NCBI GenBank assembly: GCA_963733845.1
Contig: CAVTEM010000012.1
Coordinates: 248,001 to 312,000, forward strand
Direction of reading: 5' to 3'
Origin: DATFQE01 sp963733845
Lineage (GTDB): Bacteria; Actinomycetota; Thermoleophilia; Gaiellales; Gaiellaceae
Length of the DNA stretch: 64,000 nucleotides
Both the position numbers and the translations under genes were made by a program. Shown here piece by piece: positions 8,769-16,614 of the stretch (its first letter is position 1; every line of letters begins with the position of its first letter). A model generated the notes under the pieces. That model was given only the letters and a program-made list of their open reading frames with translations, was not told the DNA's origin and did not search any database.

Positions 8769-9714
8769 CCGCGACGTCGGGCGTGCCGTACGTGTGGAAG
8801 CTCTCGACCGTCTTCACGCCCCAGTACTGGCCGCGGGCGCGCTCCTCGGCGGTCCACGTGATCGGCTCGAAATCCGGGTCGTAGACGAAGTACCCCCCGG
8901 TTGTGACCTCGATCCGGTTACCTCCGGGCTCGTACCCGTACAGGAAGAAGCCCTGCGCGACCCCGTGCTTCGACGGCGCCGCCTCGATGGGGACACCGGC
9001 GTCGACGAAGACGTCGGCTGCACGCAGACATTCCTCGCGCGTGTCGACCCAGAAGGCGAGGTGGTGCAGCCGTCCCGTCGCTCCGTAGGCGTCCGCGACG
9101 TAGATCAGCTCGTGCGCAGCGATCGAGAGGCTGAGCCAGGCGCCCGTCTCGGTTCCGTCGTCGAGCTCGATCCGTTCGTACAGGCGGTACCCGAGCACGT
9201 CCTGGGCGAAGGTGCGATTCGCGCGGACATCGGCCGCCAGCAAGTTGACGTGGTCGAGGCGCTTGACCGCCGCGCCCCGGCCGACGTAGCGCTGCGGCTG
9301 GTTCTTCCAGGACGGCCGCAGGTGCGCGGGCGCCTCGTAGCGCTCCGCCTCGTAGTAGAGCTCGAAGACGTGTTCGTCGGGATCCGTGAAGCGATAGGCC
9401 CGGCCGTGGCCCACGTCCCCGTCGATCCAGCCGAGCCCCCGTCCCGTGGCCTCGACGGCCAGGACCCGGCGGTCGAGCGCCTCGGGGCTCCACGCACGCA
9501 GTCCGACGTGTCCAAGGCCGGCGACGGGCGCCTCCGTGAGCTTCAGGCTGTAGCGGAGGTAGTCGCCCCAACCCCGCAGGAAGACGGACTGCCCGTCGCG
9601 GCTTTCCTCCTCCATGCCGAGCACGTCGACAAAGAAGCGCAGGCTCTCCTCCGGCTTCGTGGTCAGGAGCTCCGCGTGCCCGATCCGAGCGAGATCGTGG
9701 AAGGGCTCGGTCAC
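8758..9714 (-). CDS. Type I extradiol ring-cleavage dioxygenase (catechol 2,3-dioxygenase family)
   Basis: An intact 318-residue protein of the vicinal oxygen chelate fold with two repeated modules (about residues 8-125 and 150-270). The expected 2-His-1-Glu iron site can be placed at His in GRLHHLAFWV, Glu in GGNRIEVTTG and a first His in the second module (KRLDHVNLLAADV). The family cleaves catechols next to the hydroxyls. In this operon, beside LigM, GalB-type and RraA-type enzymes, the natural substrate may be protocatechuate, gallate or 3-O-methylgallate, for which known enzymes are mostly the unrelated LigB type. Start GTG 9714 overlaps the aldolase stop (GTGA). Confidence 0.8.
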   Translation of the reverse strand: MTEPFHDLARIGHAELLTTKPEESLRFFVDVLGMEEESRDGQSVFLRGWGDYLRYSLKLTEAPVAGLGHVGLRAWSPEALDRRVLAVEATGRGLGWIDGDVGHGRAYRFTDPDEHVFELYYEAERYEAPAHLRPSWKNQPQRYVGRGAAVKRLDHVNLLAADVRANRTFAQDVLGYRLYERIELDDGTETGAWLSLSIAAHELIYVADAYGATGRLHHLAFWVDTREECLRAADVFVDAGVPIEAAPSKHGVAQGFFLYGYEPGGNRIEVTTGGYFVYDPDFEPITWTAEERARGQYWGVKTVESFHTYGTPDVAGGG

Positions 9715-10331
9715 GACTCGACGAGCTCCCGCAGACCGTCGAGGTCGTAGGAGAGCTCCCCGGCCTGGAGCTTCGCACGCTTCTCGCGCTCGCGCGCCTC
9801 GCGCGCGAGGCCCGCCTGCAGCACGTCGTCGGCCTGCTCCCGTTCGACGACGACCGCGCCGTCCGCGTCGAGCACGACCACGTCGCCTTGACGGATGTGC
9901 GCTCCGCCCACCTCGACGGGCTCGCCGATGACGCCCGGGACTCGCTTCTCCGCTCCGCTCACGCGAACGTACCGCGCCCAGATCGGCAACCCGACCTCTC
10001 GGAGCTCCTCGAGGTCGCGCACAGCGGCGTCCACGAGCAGGGCGGCGACGCCCGCGACTTTCGCCTGGGTCGCGAGCAGCTCGCCGACGAGCGCGATCGG
10101 CCCGGGCTCGGGCATCGTGAGGACGAGCACCTCCCCCGGCTCGGCCTCGGCCACCGCCGCGTGGACCATGAGGTTGTCGTTCTGGCCGCAGCGCACGGTT
10201 CGCGCCGGGCCGGCCGCGCGCGAGCCAGGCACGACCTGGACGAGCGGCACGTCGACGACCTGAGCGCGGCCGGCGGCCTCGTGCACCGTCGCGGCGCCCA
10301 GGCGAGCGAGCTCCGCGTGCCGGTCCGTCAC
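9711..10331 (-). CDS. RraA-family aldolase, probable 4-carboxy-4-hydroxy-2-oxoadipate aldolase
   Basis: 206 residues of the RraA/HMG-aldolase fold. Segments typical of the class II pyruvate aldolases are VRCGQNDNLMVHAAVAEAEP, GELLATQAKVAGVAALLVDA and AVRDLEELREVGLPIWARYV, where the Arg-Asp of AVRD binds pyruvate and the metal. LigK/GalC enzymes of this family split 4-carboxy-4-hydroxy-2-oxoadipate into pyruvate and oxaloacetate, the last step of gallate and protocatechuate 4,5-cleavage. The galB-like gene immediately upstream makes that substrate, which supports the call. The GTG start overlaps the galB stop. Confidence 0.75.
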   Translation of the reverse strand: MTDRHAELARLGAATVHEAAGRAQVVDVPLVQVVPGSRAAGPARTVRCGQNDNLMVHAAVAEAEPGEVLVLTMPEPGPIALVGELLATQAKVAGVAALLVDAAVRDLEELREVGLPIWARYVRVSGAEKRVPGVIGEPVEVGGAHIRQGDVVVLDADGAVVVEREQADDVLQAGLAREAREREKRAKLQAGELSYDLDGLRELVES

Positions 10332-11041
10332 AGGGCGCTCACCACCTGCGGCGTCACGCGCTGGAACGCTTCGGCGTACCGGATCGCGGCGTTGCCCGAG
10401 GAGCGCCGTGCGTGGTTGCCCCGCTGCTCGGCGCGCTGCGAGTAGTAGGTGTGGAGGTAGGACTGCGCCTTCATCTCGGCCATCGCGGCGTTCTTCTGCT
10501 CGATCACGGGCGTGATGTCGACGAAGGTCGTCGGCACGAAGTTGCACAGCTCGGGCTGGTGCGGCTCGAAGAGGAGCAGCTCGGGCGGCTCGACGGTCTC
10601 GAACGCGCTCGGGACGCCCGCACCGGCGGCGAGCGCACGAGCCTTCTCGACGGCGAAGAAGGCGGCCGCATGGTCCGGGTTGAAGGGATCGCGATCCGTG
10701 TGCGTGAGGACGACGTCGGGAGCAAACCCGCGGATCCGGTCGGCGATCGCGACGAGCGCGCCGCCGTCGAGCTCGAGGGGGTAGTCCCCGAGATCGAGGC
10801 ACTCGAACTCGGCGCCGAGCGCCGCTGCCGCACGCTCCGCCTCTCCATGGCGGATCTCTTTCACGCGCTCGACCGTCTGGTCCGGCTCCTTCCAGAGCTC
10901 GCCGGATTCGCCCCGCTCGCCGTACGAGAGCGAGAGCACGCGCGCCGCGCCTCCGTTCGACGTCGCGACCGCGATCGCGCCGCCCGCGCGCCAGACGAAG
11001 TCGGCGGAGTGGGCGCCGATCACCAGGAGCTTGCGCGTCAT
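10328..11041 (-). CDS. galB: 4-oxalomesaconate hydratase, GalB type (PIG-L/LmbE fold)
   Basis: A 237-residue zinc-dependent protein of the PIG-L fold. The usual metal motif AHPDDE reads AHSADFVWRAGGAIA here, the form I associate with GalB of Pseudomonas putida; further family segments are LSLSYGERGESGELWKEP and VVLTHTDRDPFNPDHAA (metal His). GalB hydrates 4-oxalomesaconate to 4-carboxy-4-hydroxy-2-oxoadipate, the substrate of the adjacent RraA-type aldolase. Intact; ATG at 11041 overlaps the stop of the DUF6282 gene, and its own stop overlaps the aldolase start. An N-acetyl hydrolase is the alternative, but motif and context favour GalB. Confidence 0.82.
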   Translation of the reverse strand: MTRKLLVIGAHSADFVWRAGGAIAVATSNGGAARVLSLSYGERGESGELWKEPDQTVERVKEIRHGEAERAAAALGAEFECLDLGDYPLELDGGALVAIADRIRGFAPDVVLTHTDRDPFNPDHAAAFFAVEKARALAAGAGVPSAFETVEPPELLLFEPHQPELCNFVPTTFVDITPVIEQKNAAMAEMKAQSYLHTYYSQRAEQRGNHARRSSGNAAIRYAEAFQRVTPQVVSAL

Positions 11042-11970
11042 GCGGCTCCCGCCAGCCGCCGCGACTGCCCCACGATCATCTCGCGCACCTCGTCCTCGTC
11101 GAACCCGCCGCCGAGCAAGCGGTCGGCCCACAGCGCGAGCCCGTCCTCGACGGGCGGGTAGTCCGGGTTTCCGCAGTCGCTCGAGAAGAGCGACCGCTCC
11201 ACACCGACCGCGCGCACGCCGTCGAAGACGTGCTCCCAGTCGGTCTTCCCGCTCAGCGGCGTGCTCAGACAGCGTTCCAGGAGGCACCCGCGCTCTGCGA
11301 GAGCGCGTTGATCGTCGAGCGAGAAGTTCTGACACGGGAACTCCGGGTGCGTGACGACGATGGACGCAACCCCCTCCTCGAGCGCCGCGTCGACGACCGC
11401 GAAGGTGTCGTCGCGAGCGAGGTGGCCGGTGGCGAGGACCAGATCGTGGCGTGCGATCGCCCGAAGCACGTCTCGCGTCTCGGGCAGGAGCTGTCCGCCG
11501 CGATCGGTCACGTGCACCGCGCCGACGCTGAGCCCGAGGCCCCGGAGCTCGTGCTGGAGCCGCGCCCACTGGGGAACCTTGTCCCCGTCCCTCGGCTCGG
11601 TCCTGCCGGCCGTCTCGGCGGGCGAGTCGACCGTGGGCATCCAGACGATCAGCGCACCCTCGCGCGCGGCGATCTCGACCGCGAGAGCGTTCATGCCGCC
11701 GACGGCCCAGTTGAGGGTCAGAGTGCCGACGACCCGCACCTCCGGGAAGAGGGCCGAGACGACCTGCGCGCGCTCGGCGGTGGACGTGTAGTGCGACTTG
11801 AGGGCGAAACCCGCAAGTCCGAGCTCGGCGAAGCGCTGCGCGAGCGTGCGGTCGTCGATCCGCCGCCGAGGCACGTCCGGAGCGACGTGGACGTGCAGGT
11901 CGTAGGCACCCTGCACGAGAACACGTGCCCGCTCGCTCGGCGACGTCCCCACAGCCTGCTGCGTCGTCAC
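11038..11970 (-). CDS. DUF6282-like amidohydrolase-fold protein, candidate lactonase of the pathway
   Basis: A 310-residue intact protein beginning MTTQQAVGTSPSERARVLVQ, with a DLHVHVAPD metal-binding HxH motif near residue 24 and further histidines in GFALKSHYTST, VLATGHLARDD, VVTHPEFPCQN and the acidic LFSSDCGNPDYPP end of the barrel. This is the metal-dependent hydrolase pattern (DUF6282-like). No substrate is established to my knowledge. It sits in overlapping genes with galB and the RraA-type aldolase, exactly where the gallate/protocatechuate meta pathway needs a 2-pyrone-4,6-dicarboxylate lactonase (LigI is also an amidohydrolase). That role is an inference. Confidence 0.7.
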   Translation of the reverse strand: MTTQQAVGTSPSERARVLVQGAYDLHVHVAPDVPRRRIDDRTLAQRFAELGLAGFALKSHYTSTAERAQVVSALFPEVRVVGTLTLNWAVGGMNALAVEIAAREGALIVWMPTVDSPAETAGRTEPRDGDKVPQWARLQHELRGLGLSVGAVHVTDRGGQLLPETRDVLRAIARHDLVLATGHLARDDTFAVVDAALEEGVASIVVTHPEFPCQNFSLDDQRALAERGCLLERCLSTPLSGKTDWEHVFDGVRAVGVERSLFSSDCGNPDYPPVEDGLALWADRLLGGGFDEDEVREMIVGQSRRLAGAA

Positions 11971-12743
11971 GGCCGCACCCCGCCCTGCGGCGCGCCGGTC
12001 GCGAGCTCCGCGAGGACCGCTGCGCTGGCGGCGGCGATTCGCGGCTCGACACCGAGCTCGAGCAGCAGCTCACGCGCCGCTTCCAGCTCGTCGAGACGGC
12101 GCGCGGCGTGCCGGCGACTCCCGGCGACGAGTCGCTCGAGCAGCGGCTCGCCGACGACAGCGGCGATCTCTCCCTCGAGCCAGCTCCTGTGACCCGCGGC
12201 CTCGGCCGCGCGCAGGCTCTCGAGCACGGAGGCTGCGAGCCCTTTCATGAACACCGAGCGCAGGAGCTTGAGGATCGCTGCGTCGCCGGGACGCTCGGAC
12301 ACGACCTCGACAGGCATGCCGAGCGGTCCGAGCGCATCCGCGAACGCCCGCGCGCCCGAGCCGGACGCCAGAGCCGGTGTTCGGAGCCCGCGAGCCGGGA
12401 CCGGTCCGAGCAACGCGACGTCCGCGAAGCGTGCGTCGGCTCGGTCCACGAGCGCGGCGATGTCGTGCTTCAGCGCCGGCGACGTCGTGTTCAGGTCGGC
12501 GTAGATCGCGCCGCTGCCCAGACCCGGCAACGCCGACTCGGCCGCGGCGAGCGCAGTCGACGCCGTCGTCAGGGCGAGCACGAGCGTGCTTCCGGAGACC
12601 GCCGAGCCGGGGTCACTCGCTTGGTCGACGCCCTCTGGAGCCGAAACGGTCAGCGGGTCGTAGCCGCGAACCTCGAGGCCCACGGAGACGAGGTCGGCGG
12701 CAAGAAGACCACCGGCCTCGCCAAGACCGAGCACCGCGATCAC
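11967..12743 (-). CDS. NAD(P)-binding dehydrogenase, 6-phosphogluconate/3-hydroxyisobutyrate dehydrogenase-like
   Basis: About 258 residues. The N-terminal Rossmann fold begins VIAVLGLGEAGGLLAADLVS (dinucleotide motif GLGEAGG), with YADLNTTSPALKHDIAALV in the position of the substrate-binding DxNT loop, and a helical C-terminal domain of the DUF1932 type with LKLLRSVFMKGLAASVLESL holding the usual lysine. The GTG at 12743 gives a start directly at the first beta strand; a GTG at 12791 adds 16 residues. First gene of the minus-strand operon, divergent from a GntR gene. In this setting it could oxidise the semialdehyde from extradiol cleavage (the LigC role) or a hydroxyacid; neither is proven. 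Confidence 0.68.
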   Translation of the reverse strand: MIAVLGLGEAGGLLAADLVSVGLEVRGYDPLTVSAPEGVDQASDPGSAVSGSTLVLALTTASTALAAAESALPGLGSGAIYADLNTTSPALKHDIAALVDRADARFADVALLGPVPARGLRTPALASGSGARAFADALGPLGMPVEVVSERPGDAAILKLLRSVFMKGLAASVLESLRAAEAAGHRSWLEGEIAAVVGEPLLERLVAGSRRHAARRLDELEAARELLLELGVEPRIAAASAAVLAELATGAPQGGVRP

Positions 12744-12812
12744 GTGCGCGCCCGCTGCCGGGAGCTCGATCGGCCTGTCGCGTCGGTCCACGGCTGAATG
12801 AAAACAGAATTG

Positions 12813-12842
12813 TTGACGATCTTCGCGACATTCCGTCAGTAT
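12813..12842 (+). promoter_or_regulatory. Candidate promoter of the GntR gene
   Basis: TTGACG at 12813-12818 and CAGTAT at 12837-12842 are separated by 18 bases, 13 bases before the chosen GntR start. The stretch is locally AT-rich (GAAAACAGAATTGTTGACG). An imperfect TGTTG...CGACA inverted repeat spans 12811-12830 and could be the regulator's own site. Confidence 0.4.
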
Positions 12843-12854
12843 GCGTGCCCAACG

Positions 12855-13517
12855 ATGGCGGTCACCTCGAGCTACGACGCCCTCCGCGAGGCGATCATCC
12901 GCGGCGACATCGCTCCCCACGCCCGTCTCGTCGAGGCCGATGTCTCGACGATGTTCGACATGTCGCGGGGCGAGGTGCGCACGGCGCTCATCCGTCTCGA
13001 GCAGGACGGGCTGGTGGTACGCGAGCCGCATCGAGGGGCGCGGGTGCGGCGCGTCGGCGACGAGGAGGCGGTCGAGATCCTGCAGGCGCGCGCCGTCCTC
13101 GAGGGTCTTGCCGTCCGCCAGGCCGCCGAGCGCATCGACGATGCGGGCGTCGCCAGTCTGCAGGCATGTCTGGCCCGTCAACGCGAGCTCCTCGAGTCCG
13201 GCGACCTCCTCGGGGCATCCGATACGAACGCCGAGCTGCACGCGACCCTGCTCGAGCTCTCCGGCCATGCGACCGCCGTTCGTCTCATCCAGACGCTGAA
13301 CGCCCAGACAGTGCGCTACCAGTACCGCACCATCCTGATTCCCGGCCGCTCCGCTGCGTCCGTGGCCGAACACACGGCGATCGTCGAGGCCGTGAGCGCC
13401 GGGCACGCGACCGAGGCCGAGGCCGCGATGCGTGCACACCTGTTCAACGTCGCCGACGCCGTGCGGCACGGTCCGCTGCCCGGCGGCATCGACAGTGCGA
13501 GCCGCGGTGTCCTTTAG
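12855..13517 (+). CDS. GntR-family regulator, FadR subgroup
   Basis: 220 residues from ATG 12855 (MAVTSSYDALREAIIRGDIA). An N-terminal winged helix-turn-helix (VSTMFDMSRGEVRTALIRLE, VREPHRGARV) is followed by an all-helical FCD effector domain (residues about 85-210; DTNAELHATLLELSGHATAV, AEHTAIVEAVSAGHATEAEA with metal-type histidines). It is divergent from the O-demethylation and ring-cleavage operon, so it most likely controls that operon, perhaps answering to vanillate or a ring-cleavage acid as VanR does. The reading frame is open to 12798, but the upstream residues do not look like protein of this family. Its TAG stop touches the left end of the MITE-like element. Confidence 0.85.
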   Translation: MAVTSSYDALREAIIRGDIAPHARLVEADVSTMFDMSRGEVRTALIRLEQDGLVVREPHRGARVRRVGDEEAVEILQARAVLEGLAVRQAAERIDDAGVASLQACLARQRELLESGDLLGASDTNAELHATLLELSGHATAVRLIQTLNAQTVRYQYRTILIPGRSAASVAEHTAIVEAVSAGHATEAEAAMRAHLFNVADAVRHGPLPGGIDSASRGVL

Positions 13518-13686
13518 AACTGGCTTCAAAATGAGGCGCTGTGCCGTCGGGCCGCGCTGGACGGCGCGTGGCCGCGTCCTCAGTCGCGCCACGCTACGCG
13601 TCCCAGATACACGGAACGCTCCCTGCGTCCTTGCCACGCACCGCCCATCGCACCCCGACAACGAGGCCCCATCCTGAAACCAGTTC
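13517..13686. mobile_element. MITE-like element of 170 bp with terminal inverted repeats
   Basis: The left end GAACTGGCTTCA (13517-13528) is matched in inverse orientation by TGAAACCAGTTC (13675-13686), 11 of 12 bases. TTA lies directly outside both ends (13514-13516 and 13687-13689), as a 3-bp target duplication would. Similarity continues inward (AAAATGAGG against GGATGGGG). The interior has no convincing coding sequence. The element begins at the last base of the GntR stop codon and ends where the ligM copy loses its start, so insertion there is plausible. No copy of a parent insertion sequence is in the window. Confidence 0.55.
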
Positions 13687-13688
13687 TT

Positions 13689-15081
13689 AGTCAGCGGAGT
13701 CTCGAAGACCTGCTGGCGACGGCCGAGAACCCGGTCGAGCTGCTCCGCAACTCGCAGACCGGGGCCAACGTCTTCCCCGGAGTCCCGCCGGAGTTCACGA
13801 ACTGGCGCGATGAGCAGCGGGCCTGGCAGGAAACCTGCGTCCTCTTCGACCAGTCGTTCCATATGAACGAGCTGGCGGTGGAGGGCCCGGACGCGCTGAA
13901 GCTGCTCTCCCACCTCGCGGTCAACAGCTTCGACGGATTCGGCTTCGACCGGGCCAAGCACTTCGTGCCCTGCAGCCCCGAGGGCTACGTCATCGGCGAC
14001 GTCATCCTGTTCGGTCTGGGCGAGAACCGCTTCAACCTCGTCGGCCGGGCCCCGGCCCTCAACTGGATCATGTACCACGCAGAGACGGGCGGGTACGCCG
14101 TCACGGTCGAGCTCGACCTCAGGACCGCGCTCCGAAGCGACGGACGCCGCCGCTCGTATCGGTTCCAGCTGCAGGGCCCGACCGCGATGCAGGTGATCGA
14201 GAAGGCGCTCGGCGACGCTCCGCCCGAGCTCAGCTTCTTCCACACGACGACGGTGACGATCGCGGGCAGAACCGCAGGTGCCTTGCGGCACGGCATGGTC
14301 GGCCAGCCGGGCTGGGAGCTCTTCGGCCCCTGGGACGACGGGGAAGCCGTGCGCGAGGCTCTCGTATCGGCCGGCGAGGAGTTCGGCCTCCGACTGGCGG
14401 GCGGAAGGGCGTATTCGTCCAACACGCTCGAGTCCGGCTGGATCCCTTCTCCGCTTCCGGCCGTGTACTCCGGCGAGAGCATGAAGGCCTACCGGGAATG
14501 GCTGCCCGCGACCGGGTACGAGGGGTCAGCGTCGATCGGCGGCAGCTTCGTCTCCGACGACATCGAGGACTACTACTTCACGCCCTGGGACCTCGGGTAC
14601 GGAAGCTACGTCAAGTTCGACCACGACTTCGTCGGGCGGGATGCGCTGGAGGAAATGGCCGGCGGGGACCACCGCCGGAAGGTGACCCTGGCACTCGACG
14701 ACGAGGACGTGACCCGCACGATCGGCACGATGTTCCGGAAGGACGAGCGGGCGAAGTTCATGGACTGGCCCTCCGCCGTGTACTCGATGCATCAATACGA
14801 CCGGGTTGCCGTGGACGGGCGAGACGGTCGGCGTCTCGACCTGGATCGGCTACACGGCGAACGAGGGCAAGATGCTGACGCTCGCCGTCCTCGACGCCGA
14901 CTACGCAGAGCCGGGGACCGGGGTGACGCTCGTCTGGGGTGAGGAGGACGGCGGCACGGCGAAGCCCACCGTCGAGCCCCACGTGCAGGTCGAGATCGAC
15001 GCAGTGGTCAGCCCGGTGCCCTACGTCGAAGCGGTCCGCAGGTCGTATGCCCCCGGCGGCTGGCGCGCGGCGCACGCGTAG
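13689..15081 (+). CDS. Second LigM-like O-demethylase, without a visible start codon and with one frame break
   Basis: Paralogue of the LigM-like protein at 5.75 kb: SQRSLEDLLATAENPVELLR, EFTNWRDEQRAWQETCVLFD, NTLESGWIPSPLPAVYSGES and DYYFTPWDLGYGSYVKFDHD are all shared in style. About 464 residues would remain. No ATG, GTG or TTG exists in frame between the GntR stop and SQRSLED, because the MITE-like element occupies the upstream bases; the first ATG (13863) would lose about 58 residues. Near 14815 the frame shifts (VAVDG to ETVGVSTWIGYTANEG), probably by one indel; the protein then ends GWRAAHA. It may be a damaged or alternatively started gene. The substrate may differ from copy one. Confidence 0.75.
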
Positions 15082-15288
15082 GAGTCAGCGATATGTATGC
15101 AAAGGAGGACTGCAGCAGCACGAGAACGCGTCTCATGGACTCCAGGCGGGGTGTGCTGTATACATCGGTCGATGCCCTCGCGACACGCGCGCCGAGCCGC
15201 TTGGACTTGTTCCGCGGTTCGCACCAGCACCGGAACCACGTGTCGCTGAAGGAATCGACCCTGCGGCGGAGGTGCGTCGGGGGTGTTT
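15082..15288. other. Intergenic region upstream of the ABC transporter operon
   Basis: About 200 bases with no gene I can support. A possible open frame at 15093-15290 lacks a ribosome site and any family resemblance. ATGTATGC near 15095 and GTATACAT near 15158 are loosely related, and the region ends in the TetR-type palindrome described separately, so promoter and control elements of the transporter operon are expected here. Confidence 0.5.
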
Positions 15289-15304
15289 GACTAACCGGTC
15301 AGTC
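15289..15304. promoter_or_regulatory. TetR-type operator copy 1 (ABC transporter)
   Basis: GACTAACCGGTCAGTC, 62 bases before the substrate-binding-protein start. It shares the half site GGTCAGTC with copy 2 and the overall form GACTGNCCGGNCAGTC with the copies at 19970, 29152, 29194 and 31007. Confidence 0.7.
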
Positions 15305-15366
15305 GGAGACGAGAATGTCTCGCCACAGGCCGGTTCGGTGGCAGGCACGAGGGAAGGAGTGTGGTC

Positions 15367-16602
15367 GTGAAGGGGTTCAAGTGGATTGCGGCCGTGGGCG
15401 GAGTGGCGATGCTCACCGCCGCGCTGAGCGGGGCGAGCGCCTTCGGCGGGTCGAGCGGATCCGAGCAGAGGAGCCCGATCAAGATCGGCGCGCTCACGCC
15501 GCTGACGGGCAACTTCGCGCCCTGGGGTATCCAGGTGCGTGCCGGGATGGCCCTGGCCGTGAACGAGATCAACCGGTCGGGCGGCGTGCAGGGGCGAGGG
15601 CAGGGACGGAAGCTCAACCTCGCGGTCGCGGATGACCAATCGACGAATGCGAGTGCGGCCGTGGAGGGCTTCCGGCGGCTGACCCAGCAGGAAGAGGTCG
15701 TCTCGGTCGGGGGCGTCATCAACAGCGCCTTCGGGCTGGCGATCGGGCGGCTCGCCGAGGACGACGAGGTCCCGCTCTTCCTCGTGAAGTCGGGCAACAA
15801 CGACGTCTTGCGGCAATCGAGCCGCTACACGTTCCGCACCTGTCTGCCGGCTGCCGCCATGGCGGCTGTTCCCGTCGTGCAGCTGGCGCAGAAGCGCGGC
15901 ATACGGAACGTGGGCGTGATCATCGCCGACTACGCGTGGGGACAGTCGTTCAAGTCCTCGCTCGAGGACGCAGCGAAGCGGGCGCCGAACATCACCTTCA
16001 AGTACCAGGTTGCGCCGGTGCCCACGACCAACTTCACGCCGTATCTGCGTGCGTTGGGCGGGGTGCAGCTGATCGTCGCGACGGGTCATCCCCCGGGCTC
16101 GTCGTTGGTCTTGGCTCAGTCGGGACAGCTCGGCATGAGGGTGCCCGTGGTGGGTGCGTACTCGCCGTTCTCGCTCACTGCGAAGAACGCAGGGGAGTCC
16201 TCGTACGGGCGCTGGAGTGACTTCAAGTGCATGGCGACGGCGACCAAGGGTTACAAGAACCTGGCGAAGCGCTACCTGCGGACGTTCCCGCAGAACGAGT
16301 TCTTCGAGGACGACGCGCTTGCCGGCTACGCGTACGTGAAGATCATCGCCAGGGCGATCAGGAACGTCGGCACGGACCGGAAGCGGATCGCGGCCTACGT
16401 CCATGCCAACACGTTCAACATCCCCGGATACGCGTTCCCGCTACGGTGGACGGCGTGGGGTGAGCTCAGAGGTGCGCAGGTCCAGTACTCCGTCCTCACC
16501 AGGGGCCCGACGCCCGAGCGCGGGCTCAATACCGGCGGCCGCTGGTGGCCCCGAGTGCTGTCCAAGTCGCAACCGCTGACTCCCTATCGGCCGGACCAGT
16601 AG
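15367..16602 (+). CDS. Branched-chain-amino-acid-type ABC transporter substrate-binding protein
   Basis: 411 residues. A Sec signal peptide (residues 1-27, VKGFKWIAAVGGVAMLTAAL then SGASAFG) has no lipobox cysteine. The mature part begins IKIGALTPLTGNFAPWGIQV and continues with MALAVNEINRSGGVQGRG, the standard start of the LivJ/periplasmic-binding-protein type 1 family. The GTG at 15367 is chosen because AGGAG lies seven bases upstream; a GTG at 15361 is too close. In Actinobacteria and Proteobacteria such proteins in aromatic clusters bind aromatic acids rather than amino acids; here the operator and the downstream oxygenase genes suggest the same. Heads a five-gene transporter operon. Confidence 0.85.
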   Translation: MKGFKWIAAVGGVAMLTAALSGASAFGGSSGSEQRSPIKIGALTPLTGNFAPWGIQVRAGMALAVNEINRSGGVQGRGQGRKLNLAVADDQSTNASAAVEGFRRLTQQEEVVSVGGVINSAFGLAIGRLAEDDEVPLFLVKSGNNDVLRQSSRYTFRTCLPAAAMAAVPVVQLAQKRGIRNVGVIIADYAWGQSFKSSLEDAAKRAPNITFKYQVAPVPTTNFTPYLRALGGVQLIVATGHPPGSSLVLAQSGQLGMRVPVVGAYSPFSLTAKNAGESSYGRWSDFKCMATATKGYKNLAKRYLRTFPQNEFFEDDALAGYAYVKIIARAIRNVGTDRKRIAAYVHANTFNIPGYAFPLRWTAWGELRGAQVQYSVLTRGPTPERGLNTGGRWWPRVLSKSQPLTPYRPDQ

Positions 16603-16614
16603 CGGAGGCGGAGA

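Noticed and set aside
13518..13690. The inverted repeat read as a simple terminator of gntR
   Set aside because: The arms are about 145 bases apart, far too long a loop for a terminator; a short mobile element fits better.
15093..15290. A 65-codon frame before the ABC transporter
   Set aside because: No ribosome site and no recognisable sequence; it runs into the operator, so the region is better read as regulatory.
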